Assembly: GCF_024296685.1 (NCBI RefSeq)
Contig: NZ_CP100763.1
Span: forward strand, 3,038,001 to 3,102,000
Direction of reading: 5' to 3'
DNA from: Natrinema marinum
GTDB taxonomy: Archaea; Halobacteriota; Halobacteria; Halobacteriales; Natrialbaceae
Length of the DNA stretch: 64,000 nucleotides
Shown: piece by piece, positions 7,717-16,021 of the stretch
Position numbering within the stretch: the stretch's first letter is position 1
Layout of the letters: the number at the start of each line of letters is the position of its first letter
Position numbers and translations under genes: made by a program
Notes under the pieces: generated by a model
What the model was told of the DNA's origin: nothing
What the model saw: the letters and a program-made list of their open reading frames with translations, nothing else
Databases searched by the model: none

Positions 7717-9105
7717 ATGGAGGCGACACTCATTGAGGGGGTTCTCGAGTCGCTCCGGATCGGCTTCGGGTTTCTCTGGACGGCGGCGTGGGCGATCATC
7801 ATGGGACTGACCATCACGAGCCTCGTGCAGGTATACGTCTCGAAGGAGCGAATGGCGCGGGTTCTCGGGGAGAGTTCCCTCTCGAGCCTCGCGAAGGCGA
7901 CGGCGTTCGGCGCGGCGAGCAGCGGCTGTAGCTTCGGTGCCGTCGCCATCGGACGGGGCCTCTTCGCGAAGGGCGCACACGCGGTGAATTTCCTCGCGTT
8001 CATGTTCGCGTCGACGAACCTCATCGTCGAACTCGGGCTGATGATCCTGATTCTGCTCGGCTGGGAGTTCCTCGTCGCGGAACTCCTCGGCGGACTCGTT
8101 CTGATCGCCGTGATGGCGCTCATCGTCCGATTCACGCTCCCGGAAGCGCTGTTCGACGACGTTCGCGCGGAACTCGACCGGCACGGTCACGGCGGGATGA
8201 CGGATCCGACCTGTGGGATGGAGGGGACGGACGAACACGCCATCGTGACCGACGGCGGCGAGACGCTGACGTTCTGTTCGGAGGGGTGTCTCGAGACCTA
8301 TCGCCAGCGGGCGGCGAGCGGCGGTGCGTGGCACGACGAACTCCGGTCGTGGGGCGGCTGGTACAAGATCGGGAACCAGTACCGAAAGGAGTGGTCGATG
8401 ATCTGGAAGGACGTCGTCGCGGGCTTTCTCGTCTCGGGGTTCGTCATCGTGTTCGTCCCGCAGCGGGTCTGGAACGCGCTGTTCATTCAGGGTGACGGGA
8501 TCCTCGTGACCGCCGAAAACGCGATCATGGGCGTCGCGATCGCCGTTATCAGCTTCGTCGGGAGCATGGGAAACGTCCCGTTCGCGGTCGCCCTCTGGGG
8601 CGGTGGGATCAGCTTCGCCGGCGTCATCGCCTTCGTTTACGCCGATCTCATCACGATCCCGGTGTTGAACGTCTACCGGAAGTACTACGGCTGGAAGGTC
8701 ATGCTCTATATCCTCGCCGTCTTCTTCGTGACGATGGCCTTCACCGGCTTTCTCATGGAACTGCTCTTCGACGCGCTCGGCATCGTTCCGAACTTGGCCG
8801 GCGGCGAGACGGCGACCGAGCGGACGTATTTCGAACTGAACTACACGTTCTACCTGAACCTCGTCGCGGTCGCGTTCTCGGGCTTTCTGCTGTACGTGTA
8901 CCGTCGCGGGCTGGGCGCACCCGGCCGGTACCGCGATCCGGTCTGCGGGATGCGAACGGACGACGACGGTCCGTCTGCGACCCACGACGGCGACACCTAC
9001 TATTTCTGCTCGACCGCCTGCGAGCGGGCGTTCGAAGCGTCGCCCGCCGAATTCGCATCGGCATCGCCGCGCGTTTCAGAGGCCGGAGATCACGAGCACC
9101 ATTAA
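7717..9105 (+). CDS. DUF318 (YraQ/ArsP-type) permease with two TRASH/YHS metal-binding modules
   Basis: A 462-residue membrane protein. Each half carries a DUF318 permease signature: SSGCSFGAVAIGR (68-80) and GSMGNVPFAVALW (282-294). About eight membrane segments are visible (13-38, 93-115, 117-137, 232-250, 268-296, 302-318, 326-352, 374-393). The loop between halves carries a TRASH/YHS module DPTCGM...FCSEGC (C166, C187, C191), and a second module DPVCGM...FCSTAC (C410, C431, C435) follows the last membrane segment, before a His tail (DHEHH). TRASH/YHS modules bind soft metals such as copper through these cysteines. DUF318 proteins include organoarsenical/metal permeases such as ArsP. Placement beside copZ, a TRASH regulator and copA suggests metal-gated export of copper, which is inference. 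Confidence 0.9.
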   Translation: MEATLIEGVLESLRIGFGFLWTAAWAIIMGLTITSLVQVYVSKERMARVLGESSLSSLAKATAFGAASSGCSFGAVAIGRGLFAKGAHAVNFLAFMFASTNLIVELGLMILILLGWEFLVAELLGGLVLIAVMALIVRFTLPEALFDDVRAELDRHGHGGMTDPTCGMEGTDEHAIVTDGGETLTFCSEGCLETYRQRAASGGAWHDELRSWGGWYKIGNQYRKEWSMIWKDVVAGFLVSGFVIVFVPQRVWNALFIQGDGILVTAENAIMGVAIAVISFVGSMGNVPFAVALWGGGISFAGVIAFVYADLITIPVLNVYRKYYGWKVMLYILAVFFVTMAFTGFLMELLFDALGIVPNLAGGETATERTYFELNYTFYLNLVAVAFSGFLLYVYRRGLGAPGRYRDPVCGMRTDDDGPSATHDGDTYYFCSTACERAFEASPAEFASASPRVSEAGDHEHH

Positions 9106-9165
9106 CCGCTGCGGTCCGCTCTGTCGGCTCTCGACCCGGTTCGAACGCTGGAAAAGGGGCTTCGA

Positions 9166-9363
9166 TTACGCCGACGCCTCGTAGCCGGCCTCGTCGACCG
9201 CTTCGACGAGGGCCGTCGTCTCCGCGTCGCCCTCGACGGTCGCTCGCTCCGCGTCGCGGTCGACGTTTACCGTCTCGACGCCGTCGACGCCCTCGAGCGC
9301 TTCTTCGACGGTCTGTTCGCAGTGTTCGCAGGACATGCCTTCGACGGTGATCGTCTGACTCAT
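9166..9363 (-). CDS. copZ: CopZ-like copper chaperone (HMA domain)
   Basis: A 65-residue single-domain protein with the ferredoxin-like HMA fold. The metal site is GMSCEHC (cysteines at 12 and 15), followed by the usual helix EQTVEEALEGVDGVETVNVDRDAERATVEG and ending in VDEAGYEA. It binds Cu(I) in the cytoplasm and hands it to P1B ATPases and regulators. The extra histidine between the cysteines (CEHC) is a known variant. The gene faces away from the regulator gene that follows and converges on the permease. The equivalent trio of chaperone, TRASH regulator and ATPase is documented in Halobacterium salinarum (VNG0702H, VNG0703H, VNG0700G). Confidence 0.93.
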   Translation of the reverse strand: MSQTITVEGMSCEHCEQTVEEALEGVDGVETVNVDRDAERATVEGDAETTALVEAVDEAGYEASA

Positions 9364-9365
9364 AG

Positions 9366-9375
9366 ATACGCGTAT
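9366..9375. promoter_or_regulatory. Palindrome ATACGCGTAT at the copZ start
   Basis: A perfect 10-bp palindrome begins 3 bp before the copZ start codon, on the upstream side. In a near-leaderless gene this position covers the transcript start, so it is a natural operator site. No protein has been shown to bind it. Confidence 0.35.
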
Positions 9376-9490
9376 GGACTGGTGCTCTTTGTACGTTGCT
9401 CCTTCTGATCCGAAGCCTGAATCCGTTCTCGCTTTCTCATCGAAAGCGGTCGGCGCTACTCTCTTTGTTCCCGAGCCCGAACGACCTGGT

Positions 9491-10078
9491 ATGCGCGACC
9501 TCGACGAGACCGATATGGAAATTCTGCGGCTGCTGGGCGAGGACGCCCGTCGGCCTTACAGCGAGATCGCCCAGCACGTCGGCCTCTCCGGGCCGGCCGT
9601 CTCGGACCGAGTCGACCGCCTCGAGGAAGCGGGGGTCATCGAGGGCTTCACCGTCGACGTGGATCAGTCACAGCTCCGCGCGGGAATTCCGGTGTTCGTG
9701 CGGGCGACCGTTCCACAGCGCGCCGTCGACGACTGCAGGGCGGCGGTCGCGGACGCCGACGCCGTCGAGCACGTGTTCGTCACCGCCGACGGCGAACTCT
9801 GGTTTTACGCGCGTGCACAGGTCCAGCGGGTCCGCGAGTGGCTCGACGGAATCTTTCCCGCTGACGGCGTCGATTACGCGGTGACGCTGCTTGACGACGC
9901 CGAGTGGACGCCGTCGCTCGACGGCACCTCCTTCGCGCTCACCTGCGCGGAGTGTGGCAACACCGTCGACAGCGAGGGCGAGTCGACCCGCATCGACGGC
10001 GAGGTGTACCACTTCTGCTGTCCCTCCTGCTCGAGCCGGTTCGAAACCCGATACGAGCGACTCGAGGAGGGTGCCTGA
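9491..10078 (+). CDS. Lrp/AsnC-type regulator with C-terminal TRASH metal-sensing domain
   Basis: A 195-residue protein. Residues 4-50 are an AsnC winged helix (DETDMEILRLLGEDARRPYSEIAQHVGLSGPAVSDRV as two blocks), residues 60-135 resemble a RAM-type effector domain, and the C-terminus is a TRASH module with CAEC (152-155) and FCCPSC (175-180), cysteine pairs suited to Cu(I). The ATG at 9491 is chosen because it begins the conserved MRDLDETDMEIL; the upstream extension is uncharged and non-conserved. The Halobacterium homologue VNG0703H is a copper-responsive regulator needed for induction of the copper ATPase (established work on that organism). Here it probably controls copA, 84 bp downstream, and copZ, divergent from it. 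Confidence 0.9.
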   Translation: MRDLDETDMEILRLLGEDARRPYSEIAQHVGLSGPAVSDRVDRLEEAGVIEGFTVDVDQSQLRAGIPVFVRATVPQRAVDDCRAAVADADAVEHVFVTADGELWFYARAQVQRVREWLDGIFPADGVDYAVTLLDDAEWTPSLDGTSFALTCAECGNTVDSEGESTRIDGEVYHFCCPSCSSRFETRYERLEEGA

Positions 10079-10125
10079 CCTTTCATTTCTAAGTTCCACT
10101 GCCGATCGGCTTTGGATTCTGGTCA

Positions 10126-10143
10126 GTAAAGCCGGTAAAGCCG
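10126..10143 (+). promoter_or_regulatory. Tandem 9-mer GTAAAGCCG before copA
   Basis: GTAAAGCCG is repeated back to back (10126-10134 and 10135-10143), 19 bp before the copA ATG at 10163. The TAAAG parts may double as TATA-like sequence, so a regulator bound here would interfere with or assist TBP. The adjacent TRASH regulator is the obvious candidate to bind; this is inference from position. Confidence 0.45.
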
Positions 10144-10162
10144 GATCCCCTAGAACTCGGTA

Positions 10163-12760
10163 ATGAGTGTCAGGACTGCACACCTCGACATCCGGGGCAT
10201 GAGTTGTGCGAACTGTTCGCAGACGATCACCGATGCCCTAGAATCCCTCGACGGCGTGCGCGAGGCCACCGTCAACTTCGCCACAGACGAGGGGACCGTC
10301 GAGTACGACCCCGAGGCGGTATCGCTCGCCGATATTTACGCCGCGATCGAGGACGCCGGCTACGAGGCCGACCGCGAGAAGCGTTCGATCGGCATCACCG
10401 ACATGTCCTGTGCGAACTGCGCTGAAACCAACGAGTCGGCCCTCGAGGACACCCCCGGCGTCATCGACGCGGACGTGAACTACGCGACCGACGAGGCGGC
10501 CGTCGAGTACAATCCGGCCAACACTTCGCTGTCGGCGCTCTACGAGGCCATCGAGGAGGCCGGGTACACGCCCGTCCGCGACGAGGGCGGCGACGAGTCG
10601 GAGGGAGAGCGACGCGACGCGGCCCGACGGGAGGAGATCCGCAAACAGCGCCGACTGACGATCTTCGGCGCGGTGCTGTCGGCCCCGTTCCTGTTCTTCC
10701 TCGCCGACAAGTTCCTGCTCGAGGGCGCGTACGTTCCGGAGACGATCTTCGGCGTCTCGTTCGGCTGGGTCGAATTCCTGCTCGCGACGCCGGTCTACGT
10801 CCTGCTGGGACGTGAGTTCCTCGAGAACTCCTACACGGCGCTCGCGAAGAACCGGTCGGCCAACATGGACGTGCTGATCGCGCTGGGCTCGTCGACGGCG
10901 TATTTCTACAGCGTCGTCGTCCTGCTTGACCTGCTCGCGGGGAGTCTCTACTTCGACACCGCCGCGATGATCCTCGTGTTCATCACGCTGGGCAACTACC
11001 TCGAGGCCCGCTCGAAGGGACAGGCCGGCGAGGCACTGCGGAAACTGCTCGAGATGGAGGCCGAGACGGCCACTGTGGTCGACGACGAGGGGAACGAAGC
11101 GGAGATTCCACTCGAGGAGGTCGCGGTCGGCGACCGGATGAAGGTCCGGCCGGGCGAGAAGGTGCCGACCGACGGCGTCGTCGTCGACGGCCAGTCGGCG
11201 GTCGACGAGTCGATGGTGACCGGCGAGTCGGTCCCGGTCGAGAAAGAGTCGGGCGACGAAGTCGTCGGCTCGACGGTCAACGAGAACGGCGTGCTCGTCG
11301 TCGAGGCGACGAAGGTCGGGAAAGACACGGCGCTCCAGCAGATCGTCCGGACGGTCAAGGAAGCCCAGGCGCGCCAGCCGGAGATCCAGAACCTCGCCGA
11401 CCGCATCTCGGCGTACTTCGTCCCCGCGGTCATTCTGAACGCGATCTTCTGGGGGCTGGTCTGGTTTCTCTTCCCGAAAGCGCTCGCTGGCTTCGTCGGC
11501 TCGCTCCCGCTGTGGGGGCTGGTCGGCGGCGGCCCGGCCGCGCTCTCGACGTTCGAGTTCGCGGTCGTCGTCTTCGCCTCCGCGGTGCTGATCGCCTGTC
11601 CCTGTGCGCTGGGGCTGGCGACGCCCGCGGCGACGATGGTCGGCTCCACGCTGGGCGCTCAGAACGGCGTCCTGTTCAAGGGCGGGGACGTCTTGGAGCG
11701 CGCGAAGGACGTCGACACCGTCGTCTTCGACAAGACCGGCACGCTGACGACCGGCGAGATGACGCTGACCGACGTGGTCGCGCTCGAGGGCGACGGTGAG
11801 ACGGCGGCCGCTGACGGCGGTGAACCGGCCGCCGACGGTGGCGCGCTCGCGGCTCGAGCCGGCCTCGACCAAAACGAAGTGCTTCGCCTCGCGGCCAGCG
11901 CCGAGCGCAACAGCGAACACCCGCTCGCGCAGGCCATCGTCGAGGGAGCCGAGGAACGCGGCCTCGAGCCGACCGACCCCGACGGGTTCGAGAACGTCCC
12001 CGGCCAGGGCGTTCGGGCGACTGTCGACGACCGCGAGGTGCTGGTCGGCAACCGGCGGCTGCTCGAGGACGCTGGCGTCGACCCCGCGCCCGCCGAGTCG
12101 GCGATGGAACGGCTCGAGCGCGAGGGCAAGACCGCGATGCTGGTGGCCGTCGACGGCGCGGTCGCGGGCGTGGTCGCGGATGCCGACACGGTCAAAGAGA
12201 GCTCGGCCGACGCGGTCGCCGCTCTCCGAGAGCGCGGCCTCGACGTGATGCTAATCACGGGCGACAACGAGCGGACGGCCCGCGCCGTCGCCGAGCGCGT
12301 GGGGATCGACCCCGAGAACGTCCGCGCGGGCGTCCTGCCGGAGGATAAGGCCGACGCCGTCGAGGAGATCCAGTCGTCTGGCCGCAAGGCGATGATGGTC
12401 GGGGACGGGGTCAACGACGCGCCCGCGCTCGCGGTCGCCTCCGTCGGCACGGCCATCGGCTCCGGGACGGACGTGGCCATCGAAGCCGCGGACGTGACGC
12501 TGATGCGCGACGATCCGCTGGACGTGGTGAAGGCGATTCGGATCTCCGAGGCCACCCTCCAGAAGATCAAGCAGAACCTCGTCTGGGCGCTGGGCTACAA
12601 CACCGCGATGATCCCGCTGGCCTCGCTCGGGCTGCTCCAGCCCGTCCTCGCGGCCGGCGCGATGGCGCTGTCGTCGGTCTCGGTCCTCTCGAACAGCCTG
12701 CTGTTCCGCCGGTACACGCCCGACCGGGACTACCGACTGCTCGGTCGGCTCCGTCGATAA
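10163..12760 (+). CDS. copA: Cu(I)-exporting P1B-1 ATPase (CopA)
   Basis: An 865-residue pump exporting Cu(I). Two N-terminal HMA domains carry GMSCANC (12-18) and DMSCANC (80-86). The core has TGES (353-356), the CPC metal site in the membrane (479-481), phosphorylation motif DKTGT (523-527), SEHPLAQ in the nucleotide domain and GDGVNDAP near the end. CPC with two HMA domains places it in class P1B-1, unlike the CPH pump at 3862-6246, so the island encodes two chemically distinct exporters. An acidic alanine/glycine-rich insert (about residues 545-570) just after the phosphorylation site is probably a halophilic loop. It lies downstream of the TRASH regulator and is the probable ATPase partner of the CopZ-like chaperone. 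Confidence 0.97.
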   Translation: MSVRTAHLDIRGMSCANCSQTITDALESLDGVREATVNFATDEGTVEYDPEAVSLADIYAAIEDAGYEADREKRSIGITDMSCANCAETNESALEDTPGVIDADVNYATDEAAVEYNPANTSLSALYEAIEEAGYTPVRDEGGDESEGERRDAARREEIRKQRRLTIFGAVLSAPFLFFLADKFLLEGAYVPETIFGVSFGWVEFLLATPVYVLLGREFLENSYTALAKNRSANMDVLIALGSSTAYFYSVVVLLDLLAGSLYFDTAAMILVFITLGNYLEARSKGQAGEALRKLLEMEAETATVVDDEGNEAEIPLEEVAVGDRMKVRPGEKVPTDGVVVDGQSAVDESMVTGESVPVEKESGDEVVGSTVNENGVLVVEATKVGKDTALQQIVRTVKEAQARQPEIQNLADRISAYFVPAVILNAIFWGLVWFLFPKALAGFVGSLPLWGLVGGGPAALSTFEFAVVVFASAVLIACPCALGLATPAATMVGSTLGAQNGVLFKGGDVLERAKDVDTVVFDKTGTLTTGEMTLTDVVALEGDGETAAADGGEPAADGGALAARAGLDQNEVLRLAASAERNSEHPLAQAIVEGAEERGLEPTDPDGFENVPGQGVRATVDDREVLVGNRRLLEDAGVDPAPAESAMERLEREGKTAMLVAVDGAVAGVVADADTVKESSADAVAALRERGLDVMLITGDNERTARAVAERVGIDPENVRAGVLPEDKADAVEEIQSSGRKAMMVGDGVNDAPALAVASVGTAIGSGTDVAIEAADVTLMRDDPLDVVKAIRISEATLQKIKQNLVWALGYNTAMIPLASLGLLQPVLAAGAMALSSVSVLSNSLLFRRYTPDRDYRLLGRLRR

Positions 12761-12812
12761 GCGTCGGTGAACGGGGATCGACCCGCTCGAGAAGTAGCGC
12801 TCGCGTTCCGCG

Positions 12813-13688
12813 TCAGTTCTCTCGGGGCTTTTCTTTGGCTTTTCCGTCGCCGTTTCCGCCGGAGTTGCCCGTCTCGCCGTCCGCTTTTTCGTCGTCCTGC
12901 TCTTTCTCTACGTCGCGGATCTCGACGTCGTCACCCGTTCCGCTCTGACTGATCACCGGCCTGAGGACGTACTTGCCGCTCTTGCCGGCCTTGTGGGGCG
13001 CGATGTCGTAGACGAAGTCGACCGACTCGTTGTTGCCGACGGTAAACGTCGTGTGGAGTTTGAGCTTGTTGCTGGGCAGTTTCACCTGCGTCGTGCTTCC
13101 GTCGGTCAGGACGCCCTCGGTGTCGCTGACGTAGATGAAGACGGTCTCGTACTCGCCGGCCGGTAGCTCGAACTCGTCGATCATCGACGCGTTCGCACCC
13201 TTCAACTCGGTGAGGTCGACCGTCGTCTCGTTGACGTCGTACTCGATCCACCCCGCTTCTGGCGCGCCGCCGTCGCCGTCTTTCGCCTCTTCGTCGGCGT
13301 CCGTCTCGTTGCCCGCGTCGTCGGCGTCCGTCTCGTTGCCGGTGTCGGTTTCGTTACCCTCGTCGGCTGCCGTTTCGTTCCCCGACTCGGAACCGTCGGA
13401 TTCGGTTCCGCCGTCGTCGGTTTCGTTCCCGTCACCGTCGCTCGCGCTGCCGGCTTTCTTGAAGCCGACCTTCGTGATCGTCACGTTGAGGTGCTCGAAG
13501 TCGTCGATCACGTTCGGTTCGTCGCTCACGTAGAACGCCGCCGTGCCGACGCCGCCGTCGCTCGAGCCCATCGTCTCTCCGTCGTCGTTCGTCGCTTGCT
13601 GTGCTGGCTCCCCACCCATGCCACCGGCACAGCCGGCGATGGCGACCAGCGCCGCCACGAGTACCAGTTGGATCGCGCGTCTGTTCAT
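12813..13688 (-). CDS. DUF4382 lipoprotein with acidic NET-repeat linker
   Basis: A 291-residue exported protein. Its signal MNRRAIQLVLVAALVAIAGC ends in a lipobox cysteine at 20, so it should be lipid-anchored outside the cell. The DUF4382 domain is recognisable from TAAFYVSDEPNVIDDFEHLNVTITKVGF, the phrase VDLTELKGANASMIDEFELPAGEYETVFIYV, and the later KLPSNKLKLHTTFTV. It is interrupted after about residue 80 by an acidic insert in which GNET or GNETD recurs five or six times, each offering an N-X-T glycosylation sequon. The C-terminal tail is Lys/Glu/Gly-rich. DUF4382 function is unknown. A TATA-like AAAAGG near 13713-13718 fits a leaderless start at 13688. Confidence 0.85.
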   Translation of the reverse strand: MNRRAIQLVLVAALVAIAGCAGGMGGEPAQQATNDDGETMGSSDGGVGTAAFYVSDEPNVIDDFEHLNVTITKVGFKKAGSASDGDGNETDDGGTESDGSESGNETAADEGNETDTGNETDADDAGNETDADEEAKDGDGGAPEAGWIEYDVNETTVDLTELKGANASMIDEFELPAGEYETVFIYVSDTEGVLTDGSTTQVKLPSNKLKLHTTFTVGNNESVDFVYDIAPHKAGKSGKYVLRPVISQSGTGDDVEIRDVEKEQDDEKADGETGNSGGNGDGKAKEKPREN

Positions 13689-13793
13689 ATCCGCCGAAAG
13701 TAATCTGAATGAGGAAAAGGGGGGAGACGATACACGCCGTTCAGAACAGTTCAGCGCCGTGAACTGATCGAAACCGTAACCGAGCGTCGTCGC

Positions 13794-14465
13794 TCAGGGT
13801 GCGGCGCTCGCGCCCTCGAGTTGCCCGGCGAACAGCGTCTCGAGCAGGGCGGGCGTGACGAACGCCTCGACGAGGGCGGCGACGAGCAGCAAAAGCCAGG
13901 CGGCGAGAACGAGGACGGCGGTCCGATAGACGTAGGCTTTCGTGAAGATTGCGTCGCGCGAGCCGCGGACGCGCTGACCGGCGCGGTAGAGCAGTCGGAA
14001 GCCGACGCCGGCGGCGACGAACAGCGCCGGGAGTTCGAAGATCCCGTGGGGGAGCAGGCCGACGACGATGTAGCCGATCCCGACCTCGCTGGCGATGTAC
14101 GCGCCGATGTTGCCGACGATGACGCCGTTGAACAGCATCGCCCAGGCCGTCAGGAGGCCGAGCGTGAGCGCGCCGAGGATCGAGAGGATGAACGCCCGGC
14201 TGTTGTTCAGGAGTAGGAACTGCGCCAGTTCGGCCCTGCTCTGGCCGCTGATGTCCGGGAACAGCGGCTGTCCGAGCGCCTCCTGAATGATCTCGAGGAG
14301 GTTGTAGCCGGCGGCCATCAACGCGATGCCGATGAGGATGCCGACCGCGAACAGGCCGGCGGCGAACCCGACGTAGCGGCGGTGTTCGTCCCACGCGTCC
14401 GCGAGCGCGGCCCGAGGCGGATAGCTGCCGGAGGGTGGACGCTCCCCTCGAGTCTGGGTATCCAT
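13794..14465 (-). CDS. SpoIIM-family (stage II sporulation protein M-like) membrane protein
   Basis: A 223-residue membrane protein of the DUF95/SpoIIM family. Five hydrophobic segments are visible: FAAGLFAVGILIGIALMAAGY, AFILSILGALTLGLLTAWAM, VIVGNIGAYIASEVGIGYIVVGLLPHG, LFVAAGVGFRLLY and TAVLVLAAWLLLLVAALVEAF. The family core NNSRAF...GLLPHGIFELPA is clear. Archaea do not sporulate; the role of these homologues is unknown, with general membrane organisation or transport proposed. The ATG at 14463-14465 is favoured because TATA-like TTTATGGTTTATT lies 18-33 nt upstream on the minus strand and the upstream extension is not acidic. Divergent from the amidohydrolase gene. Confidence 0.85.
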   Translation of the reverse strand: MDTQTRGERPPSGSYPPRAALADAWDEHRRYVGFAAGLFAVGILIGIALMAAGYNLLEIIQEALGQPLFPDISGQSRAELAQFLLLNNSRAFILSILGALTLGLLTAWAMLFNGVIVGNIGAYIASEVGIGYIVVGLLPHGIFELPALFVAAGVGFRLLYRAGQRVRGSRDAIFTKAYVYRTAVLVLAAWLLLLVAALVEAFVTPALLETLFAGQLEGASAAP

Positions 14466-14559
14466 ACTGGTATCTCTTCGAAATAAACCATAAAGGCCGC
14501 GACTCGGTTCGCGGCGGGCCATCGACAGGCTAAGGCGGCCCGACGAGAACCTCCATCCG

Positions 14560-15858
14560 ATGACGACGCTTGCGATCACCGACGGGCGGGTCCTTCGGTC
14601 CGACCAGTCGGTGACGACTGCCGACGTACTGGTCGATCGGGAGGGCGGCGAGATCCTCGAGATCGGACCCAATCTCGGAGACGACGCCGACGAGACGCTC
14701 GACGCCGCGGACTCGCTGGTCACGCCGGGGTTCGTCAACGGTCACTGCCACGTCGCGATGACGCTGCTTCGGGGGTACGCCGACGACAAACCTCTCGACG
14801 CGTGGCTGCAGGAGGATATCTGGCCCGCGGAGGGTGAACTGACCCCCCAAGACGTTCGCGTCGGTGCCGAACTGGGCCTGCTCGAGTTGATCAAGGCCGG
14901 CACGACCGCGTTCGCGGACATGTACTTCCACGTCCCCGAGGTCGCCGCCGCGGTCGAGGACGCCGGCGTGCGAGCCCGGCTCGGCCACGGGATCGTCACC
15001 GTCGGCAAGGACGGCGAGACCGCACGCGAGGACGCACAAACGAGCCTCGAGATCGCCCGCGAGTACGACGGCGCGGCCGACGGCCGGATTTCGACGGCCT
15101 TTATGCCCCACTCGCTGACGACCGTCGGGAGCGAGTATCTCGCGGAGTTCGTCCCCGAGGCCCGCGAGGCGGGCGTGCCGGTCCACTACCACGCCAACGA
15201 GACCGCAGACGAGGTCGCCCCGATCGTCGACGAACACGGTCAGCGCCCCCTCGAGTACGCCGCCGACCGGGGACTGCTCGAGCCCGAGGACTTCCTCGCC
15301 CACGGCGTCCACATAGACGAGACGGAGATCGACCTGCTCGCCGACGCCGGAACGGGCGTGATCCACTGCCCGGCGTCGAACATGAAACTCGCCAGCGGGA
15401 TGGCCCCCGTCGAACGCATGCTCGAGGCCGGGGTCACCGTCGGGCTGGGAACCGACGGCGCGGCCTCGAACAACGATCTCTCGATGTTGGACGAGGCCCG
15501 CGACGCGGCCATGCTCGGCAAGCTCGCCGCCGACGACGCGAGCGCGGTGCCCGCCGAGGCGGTCGTCGAGCTGGCGACGCGGGGCAGCGCCGCGGCGATC
15601 GGCCTCGAGTCGGGGCGGCTCGAGGAAGGCGCGCCGGCCGACCTCGCGGTGATCGACCTCGATAAACCGCACCTGACGCCGCCCCACGACCTCGTGAGTC
15701 ATCTCGCGTACGCGGCCGCGGCGGCCGACGTGCGCCATACCGTCTGCGACGGGCGGGTCCTCATGCGCGACCGCGAGGTGTTGACGCTGGACGAGGCGGC
15801 GGTTCGGGAACGGGCGCTCGAGGCGGCCGAGTCGCTGGCCGCTCGCGCCGACGGGTAG
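14560..15858 (+). CDS. Amidohydrolase: 5'-deoxyadenosine / MTA / S-adenosylhomocysteine deaminase type
   Basis: A 432-residue metal-dependent hydrolase of the TIM-barrel amidohydrolase superfamily. Metal-binding residues are suggested by NGHCH (H62, H64), HYHANET, AHGVHIDETE and the terminal aspartate in GLGTDGAASNND. An N-terminal and C-terminal strand set forms the composite beta domain (LAITDGRVLRSD; DLAVIDLDKPHLTP). This subgroup deaminates methylthioadenosine, 5'-deoxyadenosine or S-adenosylhomocysteine to inosine analogues. The adenosylhomocysteinase gene two genes downstream supports a role in clearing by-products of SAM chemistry. The exact substrate cannot be set from sequence; DadD, MtaD and SahD activities overlap. 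Confidence 0.88.
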   Translation: MTTLAITDGRVLRSDQSVTTADVLVDREGGEILEIGPNLGDDADETLDAADSLVTPGFVNGHCHVAMTLLRGYADDKPLDAWLQEDIWPAEGELTPQDVRVGAELGLLELIKAGTTAFADMYFHVPEVAAAVEDAGVRARLGHGIVTVGKDGETAREDAQTSLEIAREYDGAADGRISTAFMPHSLTTVGSEYLAEFVPEAREAGVPVHYHANETADEVAPIVDEHGQRPLEYAADRGLLEPEDFLAHGVHIDETEIDLLADAGTGVIHCPASNMKLASGMAPVERMLEAGVTVGLGTDGAASNNDLSMLDEARDAAMLGKLAADDASAVPAEAVVELATRGSAAAIGLESGRLEEGAPADLAVIDLDKPHLTPPHDLVSHLAYAAAAADVRHTVCDGRVLMRDREVLTLDEAAVRERALEAAESLAARADG

Positions 15859-15985
15859 GCGCGGTCTCGAGCCTCTTGACGGGGATGGGCGTTACGGAAA
15901 GTAAACGCTCAGCGCTGCGGATAAACTCCCAAAACGATTCTCGTGGCGTTTTGACCTGCAACAAACCTCGAGAACTGCCGGCCGG

Positions 15986-15995
15986 CTTTATCTAA
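15986..15995 (+). promoter_or_regulatory. TATA-like element before the secreted-protein gene
   Basis: CTTTATCTAA lies about 30 nt before the ATG at 16022, fitting a near-leaderless transcript and supporting that start. Confidence 0.5.
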
Positions 15996-16021
15996 TAATC
16001 CCTGAAAGTCACGCTCGGAAG

